Positions 52,791-61,204 are shown, counted from the first letter of the stretch. The stretch: DNA of 64,000 nt from Cyclobacteriaceae bacterium (GCA_028281285.1 JANQKF010000034.1:186001-250000), one strand, 5' to 3'. The notes: a model not told the origin generated them from the letters alone. Program-made: numbers and translations.

Positions 52791-53300
52791 TCATTGGTTG
52801 TTTTTCAGCTTATAATAGTGATGCTCGTCCCAAACCTTATCATTCTTGATCACTGCCTTTTTGAAGATACCTTCTCTTTGAAAACCATTTTTTTGGAGGA
52901 CCTTGATTGATCCTTGGTTAAATTCAAAAACCCCAGCGAATACCCGGTTCAGGTTTAGTTCATTAAAGGCATATTCGGTAATCAATCGCACTGCCTCAGT
53001 GGCAATTCCTTTTCCCCAATAGGGTTCTCCAATCCAATACCCCATTTCACCTGAGAGTCGGTAGACATCTTTTTGAAGGATTACTCCAATGACCCCGACT
53101 AACTCGCCATTATACTCAATTCCAAAATTCTGGTAGGGGTCTTCTTCAAGCGTGAGATTTATGAAGAAATCAGCATCAGTGACGGCATAAGGATGTGGCA
53201 GAAGGTCCCGGAGGTTATCCCATACCTTTTTATTGTTAGCAAGAAGTGTAAGCTGGTCCCTGTCGTTGGGCTGTAGTCTTCTTAATTGGATATTTGCCAC
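52791..53300 (-). CDS. GNAT acetyltransferase (RimJ/RimL-like)
   Basis: 169 residues. 'MGYWIGEPYWGKGIATEAVRLITEYAFNELNLNRVFAGVF' region contains the acetyl-CoA P-loop (Q/RxxGxG/A type, here YWGKGIAT). N-acetylates a protein N terminus or small molecule. Divergent from the Crp/Fnr gene. Confidence 0.88.
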   Translation of the reverse strand: MANIQLRRLQPNDRDQLTLLANNKKVWDNLRDLLPHPYAVTDADFFINLTLEEDPYQNFGIEYNGELVGVIGVILQKDVYRLSGEMGYWIGEPYWGKGIATEAVRLITEYAFNELNLNRVFAGVFEFNQGSIKVLQKNGFQREGIFKKAVIKNDKVWDEHHYYKLKNNQ

Positions 53301-53360
53301 CTCTAAATATATCTATTCGATTCTAAGACTTTTGAATCAATTTATATCTAAGGTTGTTGG

Positions 53361-53378
53361 ATTTGATAAGACTCAAAT
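53361..53378. promoter_or_regulatory. inverted repeat ATTTGA-N6-TCAAAT before the Crp/Fnr gene
   Basis: Perfect 6-bp arms ending 12 bp before the ATG at 53391. It differs from the TGTAAC operators of the cluster and could be an FNR-like or autoregulatory site. Confidence 0.4.
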
Positions 53379-53390
53379 GGTAATTCATAC

Positions 53391-54020
53391 ATGACTACAA
53401 GTTTTCAAGATTTGTTGACCTCCATTGGTTTTGAAGAAGGGTTGATTGCTGAAGTTCTTCAGAATGGATATTTGCTTAAGGTAAAATCTGATATGCCCTT
53501 GATAAGTCCGGGAACCAAACCAGAAGATATGCCAATGGTAATCTCCGGGACCTTAAGGATCATGCGTGAAGACGAGGAAGGAAATGAGCTTTTCCTATAC
53601 TACCTCGAGGGAGGTGAGGCATGTGCCATGTCGATTTCCTGTTGCATGAGTGCTCAAATGATCCAGTTCAAGGCTGTGGCGGAGACGGATGCCGAACTCT
53701 GGATGGTACCAATGCAACTCATAGATGAATGGATGTCGAAATATCGGAATTTTCGAAAATTCATCATCGACTCTTATCAATCCAGGTTTGACGAACTTCT
53801 CCAAACTGTTGACAGTATTGCATTTATGAAAATGGATGAGCGCTTGTTAAAGTACCTTTTGGATAAAAAGCAGAGTGCCGGGTCCTTTGAAATTCATAAG
53901 AGTCATGAGCAGATAGCTAATGAACTTAATACATCCAGGGTGGTTGTTTCACGACTCCTTAAGAAATTGGAGAAAGCGGACAGAGTGTTGCTTCACCGAA
54001 ACAAGATTGAAATTCTTTAG
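53391..54020 (+). CDS. Crp/Fnr-family regulator with Cys cluster, candidate sulfur regulator
   Basis: 209 residues. Cyclic-nucleotide-type beta-barrel (about 20-115), dimer helix (about 125-150) and winged helix (about 165-209; 'KSHEQIANELNTSRVVVSRLLKKLE'). Three Cys in 'EACAMSISCCMS' (Cys78, Cys84, Cys85) sit where the effector pocket of Crp lies, so sensing by persulfide, redox change or an iron-sulfur cluster is likely rather than cAMP. It precedes the sulfur genes, and TGTAAC-type operators before SulP, the persulfide dioxygenase and SQR fit its family's binding mode. Confidence 0.88.
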   Translation: MTTSFQDLLTSIGFEEGLIAEVLQNGYLLKVKSDMPLISPGTKPEDMPMVISGTLRIMREDEEGNELFLYYLEGGEACAMSISCCMSAQMIQFKAVAETDAELWMVPMQLIDEWMSKYRNFRKFIIDSYQSRFDELLQTVDSIAFMKMDERLLKYLLDKKQSAGSFEIHKSHEQIANELNTSRVVVSRLLKKLEKADRVLLHRNKIEIL

Positions 54021-54097
54021 TAACCAGAGATTTTAGTGCTCTTGTAATCAAAATTTCTCAATCCATTTACTCTACCATTTTGCTATGCTGATCCTTG

Positions 54098-54142
54098 TGT
54101 AACTTTGGTCACATGTTGAGTAAGGCGCTTTTCTTTCTTTTG
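54098..54142 (+). promoter_or_regulatory. Crp/Fnr-type operator and -7 box before the SulP gene
   Basis: Operator TGTAACTTTGGTCACA at 54098-54113; -7 box TTCTTTTG at 54135-54142. The operator centre is about 41.5 bp before the expected transcription start, the class II activator position. Confidence 0.7.
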
Positions 54143-54152
54143 CACTCAGTAT

Positions 54153-55871
54153 ATGAATCGCATTAAATCACTAATCCCAATTCTTAGCTGGCTTCCGTCA
54201 TATAAAAGGAATCATCTCAATGGTGATGTATTTGCAGGAGTCACTGTAGGCATCATGTTAATTCCACAAGGAATGGCCTATGCCCTGATTGCGGGTTTAC
54301 CTCCTGTTTATGGATTATATGCTTCTATTGTTCCTCAAATAATTTATGCCATTCTGGGGACTTCAAGGCAACTATCAGTTGCGCCAGTTGCCATGGACTC
54401 CTTACTTGTAGCATCCGGAGTATCCGTGCTGGCAACTGAAGGCACTGATGCCTATATCAGTTTTGCGATTCTGCTGGCTTTCTTCATGGGTGTTTCTCAG
54501 TTCTTACTTGGGACATTGCGTTTGGGGTTTATCACCAATCTCTTGTCCAAACCAGTTATCAGTGGATTCACCTCGGCTGCAGCTTTGATTATAGGCCTAA
54601 ACCAACTCAAATATCTTGTCGGAACCGATATTGAGAAGAGTAATCGCATCTATGAAGTATTGGTGAATGCATTCAATAAAATTGATGAAACCCATCTTAC
54701 TACTCTGATCATCGGGATTGTTGGAATAATCTTGATCAAGGTAGCCAAACGAATCAATAAGAAGATTCCCGGGGCGTTGATAGCCGTGGCCTTTGGAACC
54801 ATTCTGGTCTATGTTATGGGGTTGGATAAAAATGGTGTAAGTATTGTCAGAGAAATACCCGAAGGTCTTCCTCCATTTTCATTACCTGATTTTTCCTTAG
54901 GTCAATTTGGGGAACTGATTCCGTTAGCCCTGACAATTTCCGTTGTTGCCTTTATGGAAGCCTTTTCAGTTGCTAAGGCAATCGAGGCCAAGAAAGGAGA
55001 TCATAAAGTCATTCCCAACCAGGAACTACTGGCTTTGGGAGCTTCGAATATAGTAGGTTCATTATTTCAATCTTATCCAGTGACCGGAGGGTTTTCCAGA
55101 TCGGCTGTTAACTATCAGGCGGGAGCAAATACACCGCTCTCATCAATTATTAGTGCTGTTTTAGTGGCACTTACACTCATTTTCCTCACTCCAGCCTTTT
55201 ATTATCTACCACATGCCATTTTAGCCTCGGTCATTATGGTCGCAGTTGCCGGCTTGATTGACATTAAATATGTCATTGAATTGTGGAAAGTGAGTAAAGT
55301 TGAGTTTGCCCTCTTAATGGTTACTTTTCTGGTAACAATAAACTTCAGTATGGTACCCGGTATAGTTTCGGGCATTGTCTTTTCCATACTAATATTGATG
55401 TTCCGTACAGCTAATCCACATGTGGCAGTGTTGGGAAGGGTCAAAAACTCTATCGAGTTCAGAAACCTCAACCGGTTTGATCAATTAACACAGTGGAAGA
55501 ACTTGTTGATCATCAGAATTGATACGCCCTATTCTTTTATTAATATTCAAACGATTCGAGAGCGCATTCTCAGGGAATCAGAAAAAAAAGGGAAAGAACT
55601 GACTCATGTCATTTTAGATGCTAGTTCGGTGAATTATATTGACGCCACGGCAGTACAGGGCATAAAAGAACTAATTAAAGATTTAAAAGATAGAGAAGTT
55701 CAATTGGTATTTGCCAGTGTTATCGGACCAGTTAGGGACGGATTCAAAAAGAACGGTATCATGGAAGAAATTGAAGGGAACATCTACCTCAATACACATC
55801 AGGCGGTCAAAGCCGTATTGGGCGAAGATGTTTATCTTCACAGCGATTTTGCTGTTCAGAGCAATCTGTAA
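54153..55871 (+). CDS. SulP-family anion permease
   Basis: 572 residues. About 14 membrane segments (1-420) with the SulP signature 'GDVFAGVTVGIMLIPQGMAYALIAGLPPVYGLY' region, then a STAS domain (about 440-560; 'VILDASSVNYIDATAVQGIKEL'). Members carry sulfate, bicarbonate or other anions. Placement between a Crp/Fnr regulator and a persulfide dioxygenase suggests export of sulfur oxyanions or uptake of sulfate or thiosulfate. It is driven by its own promoter with an operator. Confidence 0.9.
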   Translation: MNRIKSLIPILSWLPSYKRNHLNGDVFAGVTVGIMLIPQGMAYALIAGLPPVYGLYASIVPQIIYAILGTSRQLSVAPVAMDSLLVASGVSVLATEGTDAYISFAILLAFFMGVSQFLLGTLRLGFITNLLSKPVISGFTSAAALIIGLNQLKYLVGTDIEKSNRIYEVLVNAFNKIDETHLTTLIIGIVGIILIKVAKRINKKIPGALIAVAFGTILVYVMGLDKNGVSIVREIPEGLPPFSLPDFSLGQFGELIPLALTISVVAFMEAFSVAKAIEAKKGDHKVIPNQELLALGASNIVGSLFQSYPVTGGFSRSAVNYQAGANTPLSSIISAVLVALTLIFLTPAFYYLPHAILASVIMVAVAGLIDIKYVIELWKVSKVEFALLMVTFLVTINFSMVPGIVSGIVFSILILMFRTANPHVAVLGRVKNSIEFRNLNRFDQLTQWKNLLIIRIDTPYSFINIQTIRERILRESEKKGKELTHVILDASSVNYIDATAVQGIKELIKDLKDREVQLVFASVIGPVRDGFKKNGIMEEIEGNIYLNTHQAVKAVLGEDVYLHSDFAVQSNL

Positions 55872-55882
55872 CATTGGTTACA
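55867..55882. promoter_or_regulatory. perfect palindromic operator TGTAAC-N4-GTTACA
   Basis: TGTAACATTGGTTACA is a perfect inverted repeat and overlaps the stop region of the SulP gene. Its centre is about 51 bp before a start predicted from the -7-like AAGTTTTG (55914-55921), one helical turn further than at the SulP promoter. Confidence 0.7.
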
Positions 55883-55944
55883 CAACGGATCGACAAATGA
55901 ACCGATATTGAAAAAGTTTTGTAGTAGAGAAGAAGTCGGAAAAA

Positions 55945-57354
55945 ATGAAAATAGAACAGATTTATACAGGGTGTTTGGCGCAAGGCGCATATTACATTGA
56001 GAGTGAAGGTGAAGTGGCAATCATCGATCCATTAAGGGAAACGAGCCCTTATATCGAGAAGGCTGAAAAGGAGGGTGCCAAGATAAAATATATCTTTGAG
56101 ACCCATTTCCATGCAGATTTTGTATCCGGGCATGTAGAACTAGCGGAGAAGACTGGAGCGACCATCGTTTACGGGCCTGGTGCCAGGGCTGATTTCGATT
56201 TTCATGAGGCAAAAGACGATGAGATATTTGAGCTGGGTAAGATTAGCATCAAGGTACTTCACACTCCGGGCCACACTCAGGAGAGTTCGACTTTTCTCTT
56301 AATTGATGAAAACGGTAAGGATCATGCAATTTTCAGTGGAGATACACTTTTCATTGGAGATGTAGGAAGACCGGATTTGGCTGTAAAAACGGACTTGACA
56401 CAGGAAGATTTGGCAGGCATGCTTTACGATAGTCTTAGAAATAAGATCATGACATTAGCCGATGATGTTATTGTTTATCCTGCTCATGGTGCCGGTTCTG
56501 CTTGCGGGAAAAATATGAGCAAAGAGACCACTGACCTATTGGGAAATCAAAAACAGATGAATTATGCCTTAAGAGCGGATATGACCAAGGATGAATTCAT
56601 CAAAGAGGTAACGGATGGTATTCTACCACCACCACAATACTTCCAGAAAAATGCAATGCTCAATAAAACCGGAGCAGGTTCATTGGATGTGGTTATGGAA
56701 AAAGGCAATGTGGCACTTGATGTGGACACCTTTGAGGCTATTGCCAATCACGAAGGTGCACTTGTGCTGGATACAAGGGACAGGTTTCAGTTTGCAGAGT
56801 CACATATCCCAAATTCGATTTTTATTGGTCTTGATGGGAGTTTTGCACCTTGGGTAGGGGCCTTGATCACGGATCTGAATCAGCCAATTATCTTTCTAAC
56901 CGATGAGGGTAGAGAAGAGGAAGTAGTAACAAGACTATCAAGGGTTGGCTATGACAATACGCTCGGGTATTTGAAGGGTGGTATTGTTGCCTGGAAAGCA
57001 GCCGGTAAAGAAGTAGATAGTATCGAATCGATTTCTGCTGAGACCTTGGCAGGTAAGGTGGCTACCGGTCCTGTGGATATTTTGGATGTGAGAAAACCTA
57101 CAGAATGGGAGGCTGAACATGCTGAAGGAGCCGAAAATGTGGCACTCGATTATATTAATGAGAATATGGACAAAATATCAGCCGATAAAGACTATCATGT
57201 GCATTGCGCTGGAGGTTATCGCTCTGTTATTTTCTGCTCAATACTGAAGTCACGAGGCTTTGATAATGTCACCAATATAGAAGGTGGAATGGCCGATATG
57301 CTTAAAACGGATATTCCAATGACGGAATATGTTTGCCCGACAACTGGTAAATAA
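55945..57354 (+). CDS. CstB-like persulfide dioxygenase fused to two rhodanese domains
   Basis: 469 residues. Residues 1-230: metallo-beta-lactamase fold of the ETHE1 persulfide dioxygenase type, iron ligands in 'THFHADFVSGH' (His54, His56, Asp58), His110 (HTPGH) and Asp133 (SGDTLF). Residues about 255-355: a rhodanese-like domain whose catalytic Cys is replaced (FLTDEGREEE, Asp320). Residues about 365-455: an active rhodanese with Cys421 in 'VHCAGGYRS'. This dioxygenase, pseudo-rhodanese, rhodanese order is that of CstB, which turns persulfides into thiosulfate in the cytoplasm. Operator upstream; transporter genes follow. Confidence 0.9.
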   Translation: MKIEQIYTGCLAQGAYYIESEGEVAIIDPLRETSPYIEKAEKEGAKIKYIFETHFHADFVSGHVELAEKTGATIVYGPGARADFDFHEAKDDEIFELGKISIKVLHTPGHTQESSTFLLIDENGKDHAIFSGDTLFIGDVGRPDLAVKTDLTQEDLAGMLYDSLRNKIMTLADDVIVYPAHGAGSACGKNMSKETTDLLGNQKQMNYALRADMTKDEFIKEVTDGILPPPQYFQKNAMLNKTGAGSLDVVMEKGNVALDVDTFEAIANHEGALVLDTRDRFQFAESHIPNSIFIGLDGSFAPWVGALITDLNQPIIFLTDEGREEEVVTRLSRVGYDNTLGYLKGGIVAWKAAGKEVDSIESISAETLAGKVATGPVDILDVRKPTEWEAEHAEGAENVALDYINENMDKISADKDYHVHCAGGYRSVIFCSILKSRGFDNVTNIEGGMADMLKTDIPMTEYVCPTTGK

Positions 57355-57368
57355 TTAGAACCAAATCA

Positions 57369-57480
57369 TGTCATTCTGAACTTGATTCAGAATCTATTTC
57401 TCGAAGAGTAGATTCTAAAATAAACCTGTCTGCCCTGCCTATGCCGGCAGACAGGCGACAAAGGCAGGTTCAGGATGACT
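57369..57480. repeat. dispersed intergenic repeat, GTCAT...ATGAC ends
   Basis: Starts TGTCATTCTGAACTTGATTC and ends CAGGATGAC. Internal hairpins: ATTCTGAA/TTCAGAAT and CCTGTCTGCC/GGCAGACAGG. It lies between the dioxygenase and the first YeeE-like gene and may weaken their co-transcription. Confidence 0.7.
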
Positions 57481-57490
57481 ATAATAAGTT

Positions 57491-58057
57491 ATGCTCGAAT
57501 TTCTAAGTCAACCCTGGCCGTGGTGGGTGGCAGGTCCAATTATCGCAATAGTAATGTTTTTGCTGTTGTACTTCGGTAACAACTTTGGTTTATCTGCCAA
57601 TTTCCGAAATATGTGTTCCATCTTAGGAGCCGGTAAATCATGCGAATTCTTCGATTTTGATTGGAAAAGGCAAACATGGAACCTGGTGTTTGTAGCAGGC
57701 ACAGTCATCGGAGGTTTTCTTGCCGTCCAATTCCTAATGCCCGATACACAGATCGGTATTAGTGAAGTAACAAAATTGGAATTGGCCGAACTTGGCATGC
57801 CAAATGCTGGTGAGGAGATTCTGCCTCCTGAGATTTTCAACTTTGAATCTCTTCTAACCTTAAAGGGCATTATCATCATTGTGGTTGGCGGATTCCTAGT
57901 AGGCTTTGGGACACGCTATGCCGGAGGGTGTACTTCAGGACATGCCATCAGTGGTCTAAGTGATCTCCAACCTGCCTCATTACTAGCCGTTATCGGATTT
58001 TTTGTGGGTGGTCTCTTAATGACTTGGTTAATCGTCCCTTCACTTTATACACTCTAA
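57491..58057 (+). CDS. YeeE/YedE half-transporter 1
   Basis: 188 residues, about five membrane helices. Conserved Cys in 'FRNMCSILGAGKSCEFFDF' and 'YAGGCTSGHAISGLSDL'. In the full-length thiosulfate transporter TsuA (YeeE) single Cys residues in the pore relay thiosulfate; the half-size genes of many Bacteroidota and proteobacteria come in pairs as here. Likely imports or exports thiosulfate or another sulfur compound. 3 bp before the second half. Confidence 0.87.
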   Translation: MLEFLSQPWPWWVAGPIIAIVMFLLLYFGNNFGLSANFRNMCSILGAGKSCEFFDFDWKRQTWNLVFVAGTVIGGFLAVQFLMPDTQIGISEVTKLELAELGMPNAGEEILPPEIFNFESLLTLKGIIIIVVGGFLVGFGTRYAGGCTSGHAISGLSDLQPASLLAVIGFFVGGLLMTWLIVPSLYTL

Positions 58058-58060
58058 GTC

Positions 58061-58474
58061 ATGAAGTATTTCAAGTATTTGGTGCTAGGGACAATATTCG
58101 GTATTGCACTTACAAAAGCCGAGGTGGTTTCATGGTATCGCATCTATGAGATGTTTAAGTTTCAGTCATTTCATATGTATGGTGTTATTGGGTCAGCCGT
58201 TGTATTGGGCATTATTTTCACCCAAATCATCAAGCGGATCAGAATGAAATCGATGTCTGGTGATGTGATTGATATTCCACCGAAGAGATTCTCCTATCCC
58301 CGCTATTTAATAGGGGGCGCAATTTTCGGATTGGGTTGGGCAATGACCGGAGCGTGCCCTGGGCCAATGTTTATCCTGGTAGGTAACGGTTACCTTGTAG
58401 TATTGGTGGCGATCGCCTCCGGTCTTTTGGGTACCTATGTCTATGGCCGAATTCGGCACAAGCTTCCTCATTGA
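58061..58474 (+). CDS. YeeE/YedE (DUF6691) half-transporter 2
   Basis: 137 residues, four membrane helices. 'GGAIFGLGWAMTGACPGPMFILVGNG' holds the pore Cys of the second half of YeeE/YedE transporters. It starts 3 bp after the first half, so both halves are made together and should assemble into one channel for thiosulfate-like ions. Confidence 0.87.
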   Translation: MKYFKYLVLGTIFGIALTKAEVVSWYRIYEMFKFQSFHMYGVIGSAVVLGIIFTQIIKRIRMKSMSGDVIDIPPKRFSYPRYLIGGAIFGLGWAMTGACPGPMFILVGNGYLVVLVAIASGLLGTYVYGRIRHKLPH

Positions 58475-58492
58475 TACCTGGGAGTCATCCTG

Positions 58493-58564
58493 AACTCGGT
58501 TCAGGATCTTTCCATTCAACCCTCGGATTCTGAAATAGATTTATATTCAGTCGGGTTCAGATGG
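58493..58564. repeat. dispersed intergenic repeat, GTCATCCTGAAC type
   Basis: GTCATCCTGAACTCGGTTCAGGAT forms a near-perfect hairpin (ATCCTGAAC/GTTCAGGAT), followed by GATTCTGAAATAGATTTATATTC. Shares its modules with the elements at 46891 and 57369. Confidence 0.6.
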
Positions 58565-58619
58565 CTGAATTAATTCCTTAGGGAACCCTATTTTTAATTT
58601 CTCGTACTATCTTGGCGAT

Positions 58620-59639
58620 ATGCGAATAGACAAGGAGTTGGGAGCACTTACAGGAATTGTGAAGGCGATATTCGCACTTACAGTGCTCATCTTTGTTGCA
58701 CTGGTTATTTTATGGACCAATCCTCAATCCTTTATCTCCAAAAAAGTCTCTCCGGAAGATTGGACCCCAAAGAATCCCGAAACAGATATCCCGGCTGATG
58801 AGAAGTTAGTGAAGTACGGCTACCAACTAGTAGTTGAGTCTTCCAAGTATATGGGACCACTGGCCAAGAACCCGAAAGTCCGCTATGCTGGTAATAATCT
58901 GAGTTGTCAGAATTGTCATTTGAAGGCCGGAACAGTGAGGGGTTCTGCATCCTTTGTTGGTGTTTCTAACCGCTTTCCGCAATTCAGAGGTAGAGAGAAC
59001 AAGATGGGTACACTTGCGGAGCGTATTAATGGCTGTATGGAACGGAGTATGAACGGGAAAGCTATGCCAGAAGAGAGTACCCAGATGAAGGCAATTATTG
59101 CTTATATGGATTGGTTGAGCGAAGATGTTCCGGCTGAAAGAGAAGCAGAATACAAAGGATTTGTAAATGTTGAAATCCCGGATTTCAAGGCTGATTTGGT
59201 CAAAGGCAAAACGGTTTTTATCGAGCAATGCATTCGCTGCCATCAGGAAGATGGTCAAGGGATGCGACCTGACCCGAACGAAAAACACGTCTATCCACCT
59301 TTGTGGGGTGAAGACACCTATAATCACGGGGCTGGAATGCACAGGATACTTACGGCCGCTCAGTTTATCAAAGCGAATATGCCTTTTGAAGAAGCGACAT
59401 GGGACAACCCAAAATTGACGGATGAAGAGGCTTATCACGTAGCGGCTTATATCAATAGCTTTCAAAGGCCACAAAAGTCTGACCCTGAAGCTGATTTTCC
59501 GAATAAAAAACTAAAGCCTGTTTCGACCCCCTATGGCCCTTGGGTGGACGACTTTTCCGCTGAGCAACATAAATACGGGCCATTCCCGCCCATAATTGAA
59601 TGGTACGAAAAGGAACTGGGGATTAAGAAAACTAAATGA
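58620..59639 (+). CDS. diheme cytochrome c, TsdA-like thiosulfate dehydrogenase
   Basis: 339 residues. N-terminal helix about 13-32 as an uncleaved membrane anchor. Heme motifs CQNCH (96-100) and CIRCH (204-208). Between them, 'RINGCMERSMNGKAMP' (Cys139) is the TsdA/SoxA signature, where a Cys acts as heme ligand in thiosulfate dehydrogenases. C-terminal half is a class I cytochrome with 'YPPLWGEDTYNHGAGMHRI' and Met candidates. It would couple two thiosulfates to tetrathionate on the periplasmic side, using thiosulfate made by the CstB-like enzyme. The next gene is on the other strand. Confidence 0.85.
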   Translation: MRIDKELGALTGIVKAIFALTVLIFVALVILWTNPQSFISKKVSPEDWTPKNPETDIPADEKLVKYGYQLVVESSKYMGPLAKNPKVRYAGNNLSCQNCHLKAGTVRGSASFVGVSNRFPQFRGRENKMGTLAERINGCMERSMNGKAMPEESTQMKAIIAYMDWLSEDVPAEREAEYKGFVNVEIPDFKADLVKGKTVFIEQCIRCHQEDGQGMRPDPNEKHVYPPLWGEDTYNHGAGMHRILTAAQFIKANMPFEEATWDNPKLTDEEAYHVAAYINSFQRPQKSDPEADFPNKKLKPVSTPYGPWVDDFSAEQHKYGPFPPIIEWYEKELGIKKTK

Positions 59640-59644
59640 CATTT

Positions 59645-59719
59645 CGTCATTCAGAGCGAAGCGATGAATCTCCTTTTGCGATAAAGAGATTCTTCAGTTG
59701 TTCCTCCCTCAGAATGACG
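59645..59719. repeat. dispersed intergenic repeat, CGTCATTCAGAGCGAAGCG type
   Basis: Begins CGTCATTCAGAG and ends CTCAGAATGACG, with GAATCTC/GAGATTC arms inside. This form (GTCATTCTGAGCGAAGCGAAGAATC) is well known as a scattered intergenic repeat in Bacteroidota genomes. It may end both converging transcripts (diheme cytochrome and VOC protein). Confidence 0.72.
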
Positions 59720-59724
59720 AGAGG

Positions 59725-60093
59725 CTATACGTCCTGCACAATAAAAACTGCATTATTATTGAGGTCGTAAAACCCAAATTCATGGGTGCCCCAAGGCGTG
59801 TTTTTCTTTAGCTTATCTGGGGTAATGGTGCCTCGTTCCACAAATTCTTCAAAATAGGGTTCAATGTTTTTAACGAATATCTTCATGACCCCAGGATGAA
59901 CGGGGTCTTGCTCATTATTATGATGCCACTGAAGGTGAAATTCAAGGTTGTCCCGTGTAAATCCTGCATAACCTTCATCTCCAAAGTAATACTTAAATCC
60001 TGTATATTCTTCATACCATTCTGCATCACGTTTGATATCGGAAGAAGAGAGAACAGGAATAATATAAAGCGTAGAGGACGGTGTTGAAGACAT
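59725..60093 (-). CDS. VOC-family (glyoxalase/bleomycin resistance-like) protein
   Basis: The ATG at 60093 (MSSTPSSTLYIIPVLSSSDI) is preferred over 60126. 122 residues with two VOC modules: 'RDAEWYEEYTGFKYYF' and 'GVMKIFVKNIEPYFEEFV', ending 'EFGFYDLNNNAVFIVQD'. Metal ligands candidates His (LEFHLQWHH) and Glu (HEFGF). Substrate unknown. Confidence 0.82.
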   Translation of the reverse strand: MSSTPSSTLYIIPVLSSSDIKRDAEWYEEYTGFKYYFGDEGYAGFTRDNLEFHLQWHHNNEQDPVHPGVMKIFVKNIEPYFEEFVERGTITPDKLKKNTPWGTHEFGFYDLNNNAVFIVQDV

Positions 60094-60246
60094 GATGAGT
60101 TTCGTTTTCTTAAGAAGTAATAACACCTTGAAAATATCAAATTAACTTATGAATCGTTTTTTTGACCTTTCTCACTTTTCAATTTGAGTCCTATTTTTCC
60201 AAATCCATTTCAGAGCTTGTTCAGAGCTTCGATTGATTTCATTGTA

Positions 60247-60279
60247 ATACTTGACAGGTAACAGAGACCTGTCAAGTAT
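60247..60279. repeat. hairpin with 13-bp perfect arms
   Basis: ATACTTGACAGGT (60247-60259) and ACCTGTCAAGTAT (60267-60279) with a 7-base loop. It lies 9 bp after the SDR stop (minus strand) but no T-tract follows, so it looks like a dispersed palindrome rather than a classic terminator. Confidence 0.65.
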
Positions 60280-60287
60280 AAAGCGGC

Positions 60288-61163
60288 TTAGCCAAGGAAC
60301 ATCTCCAGGAACTTTTTTTGAAGTGCTTCAGCTTCGTTGTTGTAGGGTTTATATAGTGTTTCTGTCATGGGGTCAGCTACGACACGTATAGGACGCTCTC
60401 CATAAGGGGTGTTGACCAACTTCAAAATGGCATCGGCCACCAATTGAGGATCATTGAAATTCCCGCTTTCAATCATTTGGGCCACCTTCTGACCAAAAGC
60501 CTGAGGCATATTTGCTAGATCTCCGTAATCACTATTCACTACTTCATTCGGGGCGGGTGAGTTCGACTGCAATTTCTCAAAGAAGTGAGTAGTTGGATAG
60601 ATTCCGGGCTCGACAATCACTGAATCAACGCCAATTGGAGCTAGCTCGTACTTCCAGGATTGGGACATGCCCTCCACTGCAAACTTGCTTGCACAGTACA
60701 TGCTGAACATCGGAAATACCGCTCTACCCACTATACTCGAAATATTGATAATGAGACCGCTCCGTTGTCTGCGCATATTTGGGAGCACAGCCTTGGTAAC
60801 ATTGAAGAGACCAAAGACATTTACTTCAAATTGGTTCTTGGCCAATTCCAATGAATAGGTTTCAATAAAACCCAGACCACCCCACCCCGCATTGTTTACT
60901 AATATATCAATACTACCAGATCGAGATATAATCTGCCCGATTGCATTCTGAATTGAATCTTCATCGACCACATCCATTTCTAAGGTTTGAAGATTGACCT
61001 GTGCTTCGCGAGCCCAAGCATTGAGGGCCTCGGCTTTGACGGAATTTCTTGCACTCATTTCACGCATTGATGCATAGACGATGTATCCGTTTTGTGCTAG
61101 GGTTTTGGCCGTGATTTCTCCAAAACCGCTGCTACAACCTGTAATTAGGACTACTTTACTCAT
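60288..61163 (-). CDS. short-chain dehydrogenase/reductase
   Basis: 291 residues. 'LITGCSSGFGEITAKTL' (cofactor GxxxGxG), 'LVNNAGWGG', Ser in 'INISSIVGRAVFP' and YCASK (catalytic Tyr-x3-Lys). Fits classical SDRs of the retinol/steroid-like group using NADP(H). Followed on the same strand by no gene; preceded 42 bp away by an NTF2-like and a cupin gene, probably one operon. Confidence 0.9.
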   Translation of the reverse strand: MSKVVLITGCSSGFGEITAKTLAQNGYIVYASMREMSARNSVKAEALNAWAREAQVNLQTLEMDVVDEDSIQNAIGQIISRSGSIDILVNNAGWGGLGFIETYSLELAKNQFEVNVFGLFNVTKAVLPNMRRQRSGLIINISSIVGRAVFPMFSMYCASKFAVEGMSQSWKYELAPIGVDSVIVEPGIYPTTHFFEKLQSNSPAPNEVVNSDYGDLANMPQAFGQKVAQMIESGNFNDPQLVADAILKLVNTPYGERPIRVVADPMTETLYKPYNNEAEALQKKFLEMFLG

Positions 61164-61204
61164 GATGTTAGAGTTTATTTTAAATGATTTGTGAATAAAT
61201 CTGT

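Noticed and set aside
58827-59474. 215-codon minus-strand frame
   Set aside because: Antisense shadow of the diheme cytochrome gene, whose heme motifs make the coding strand certain.
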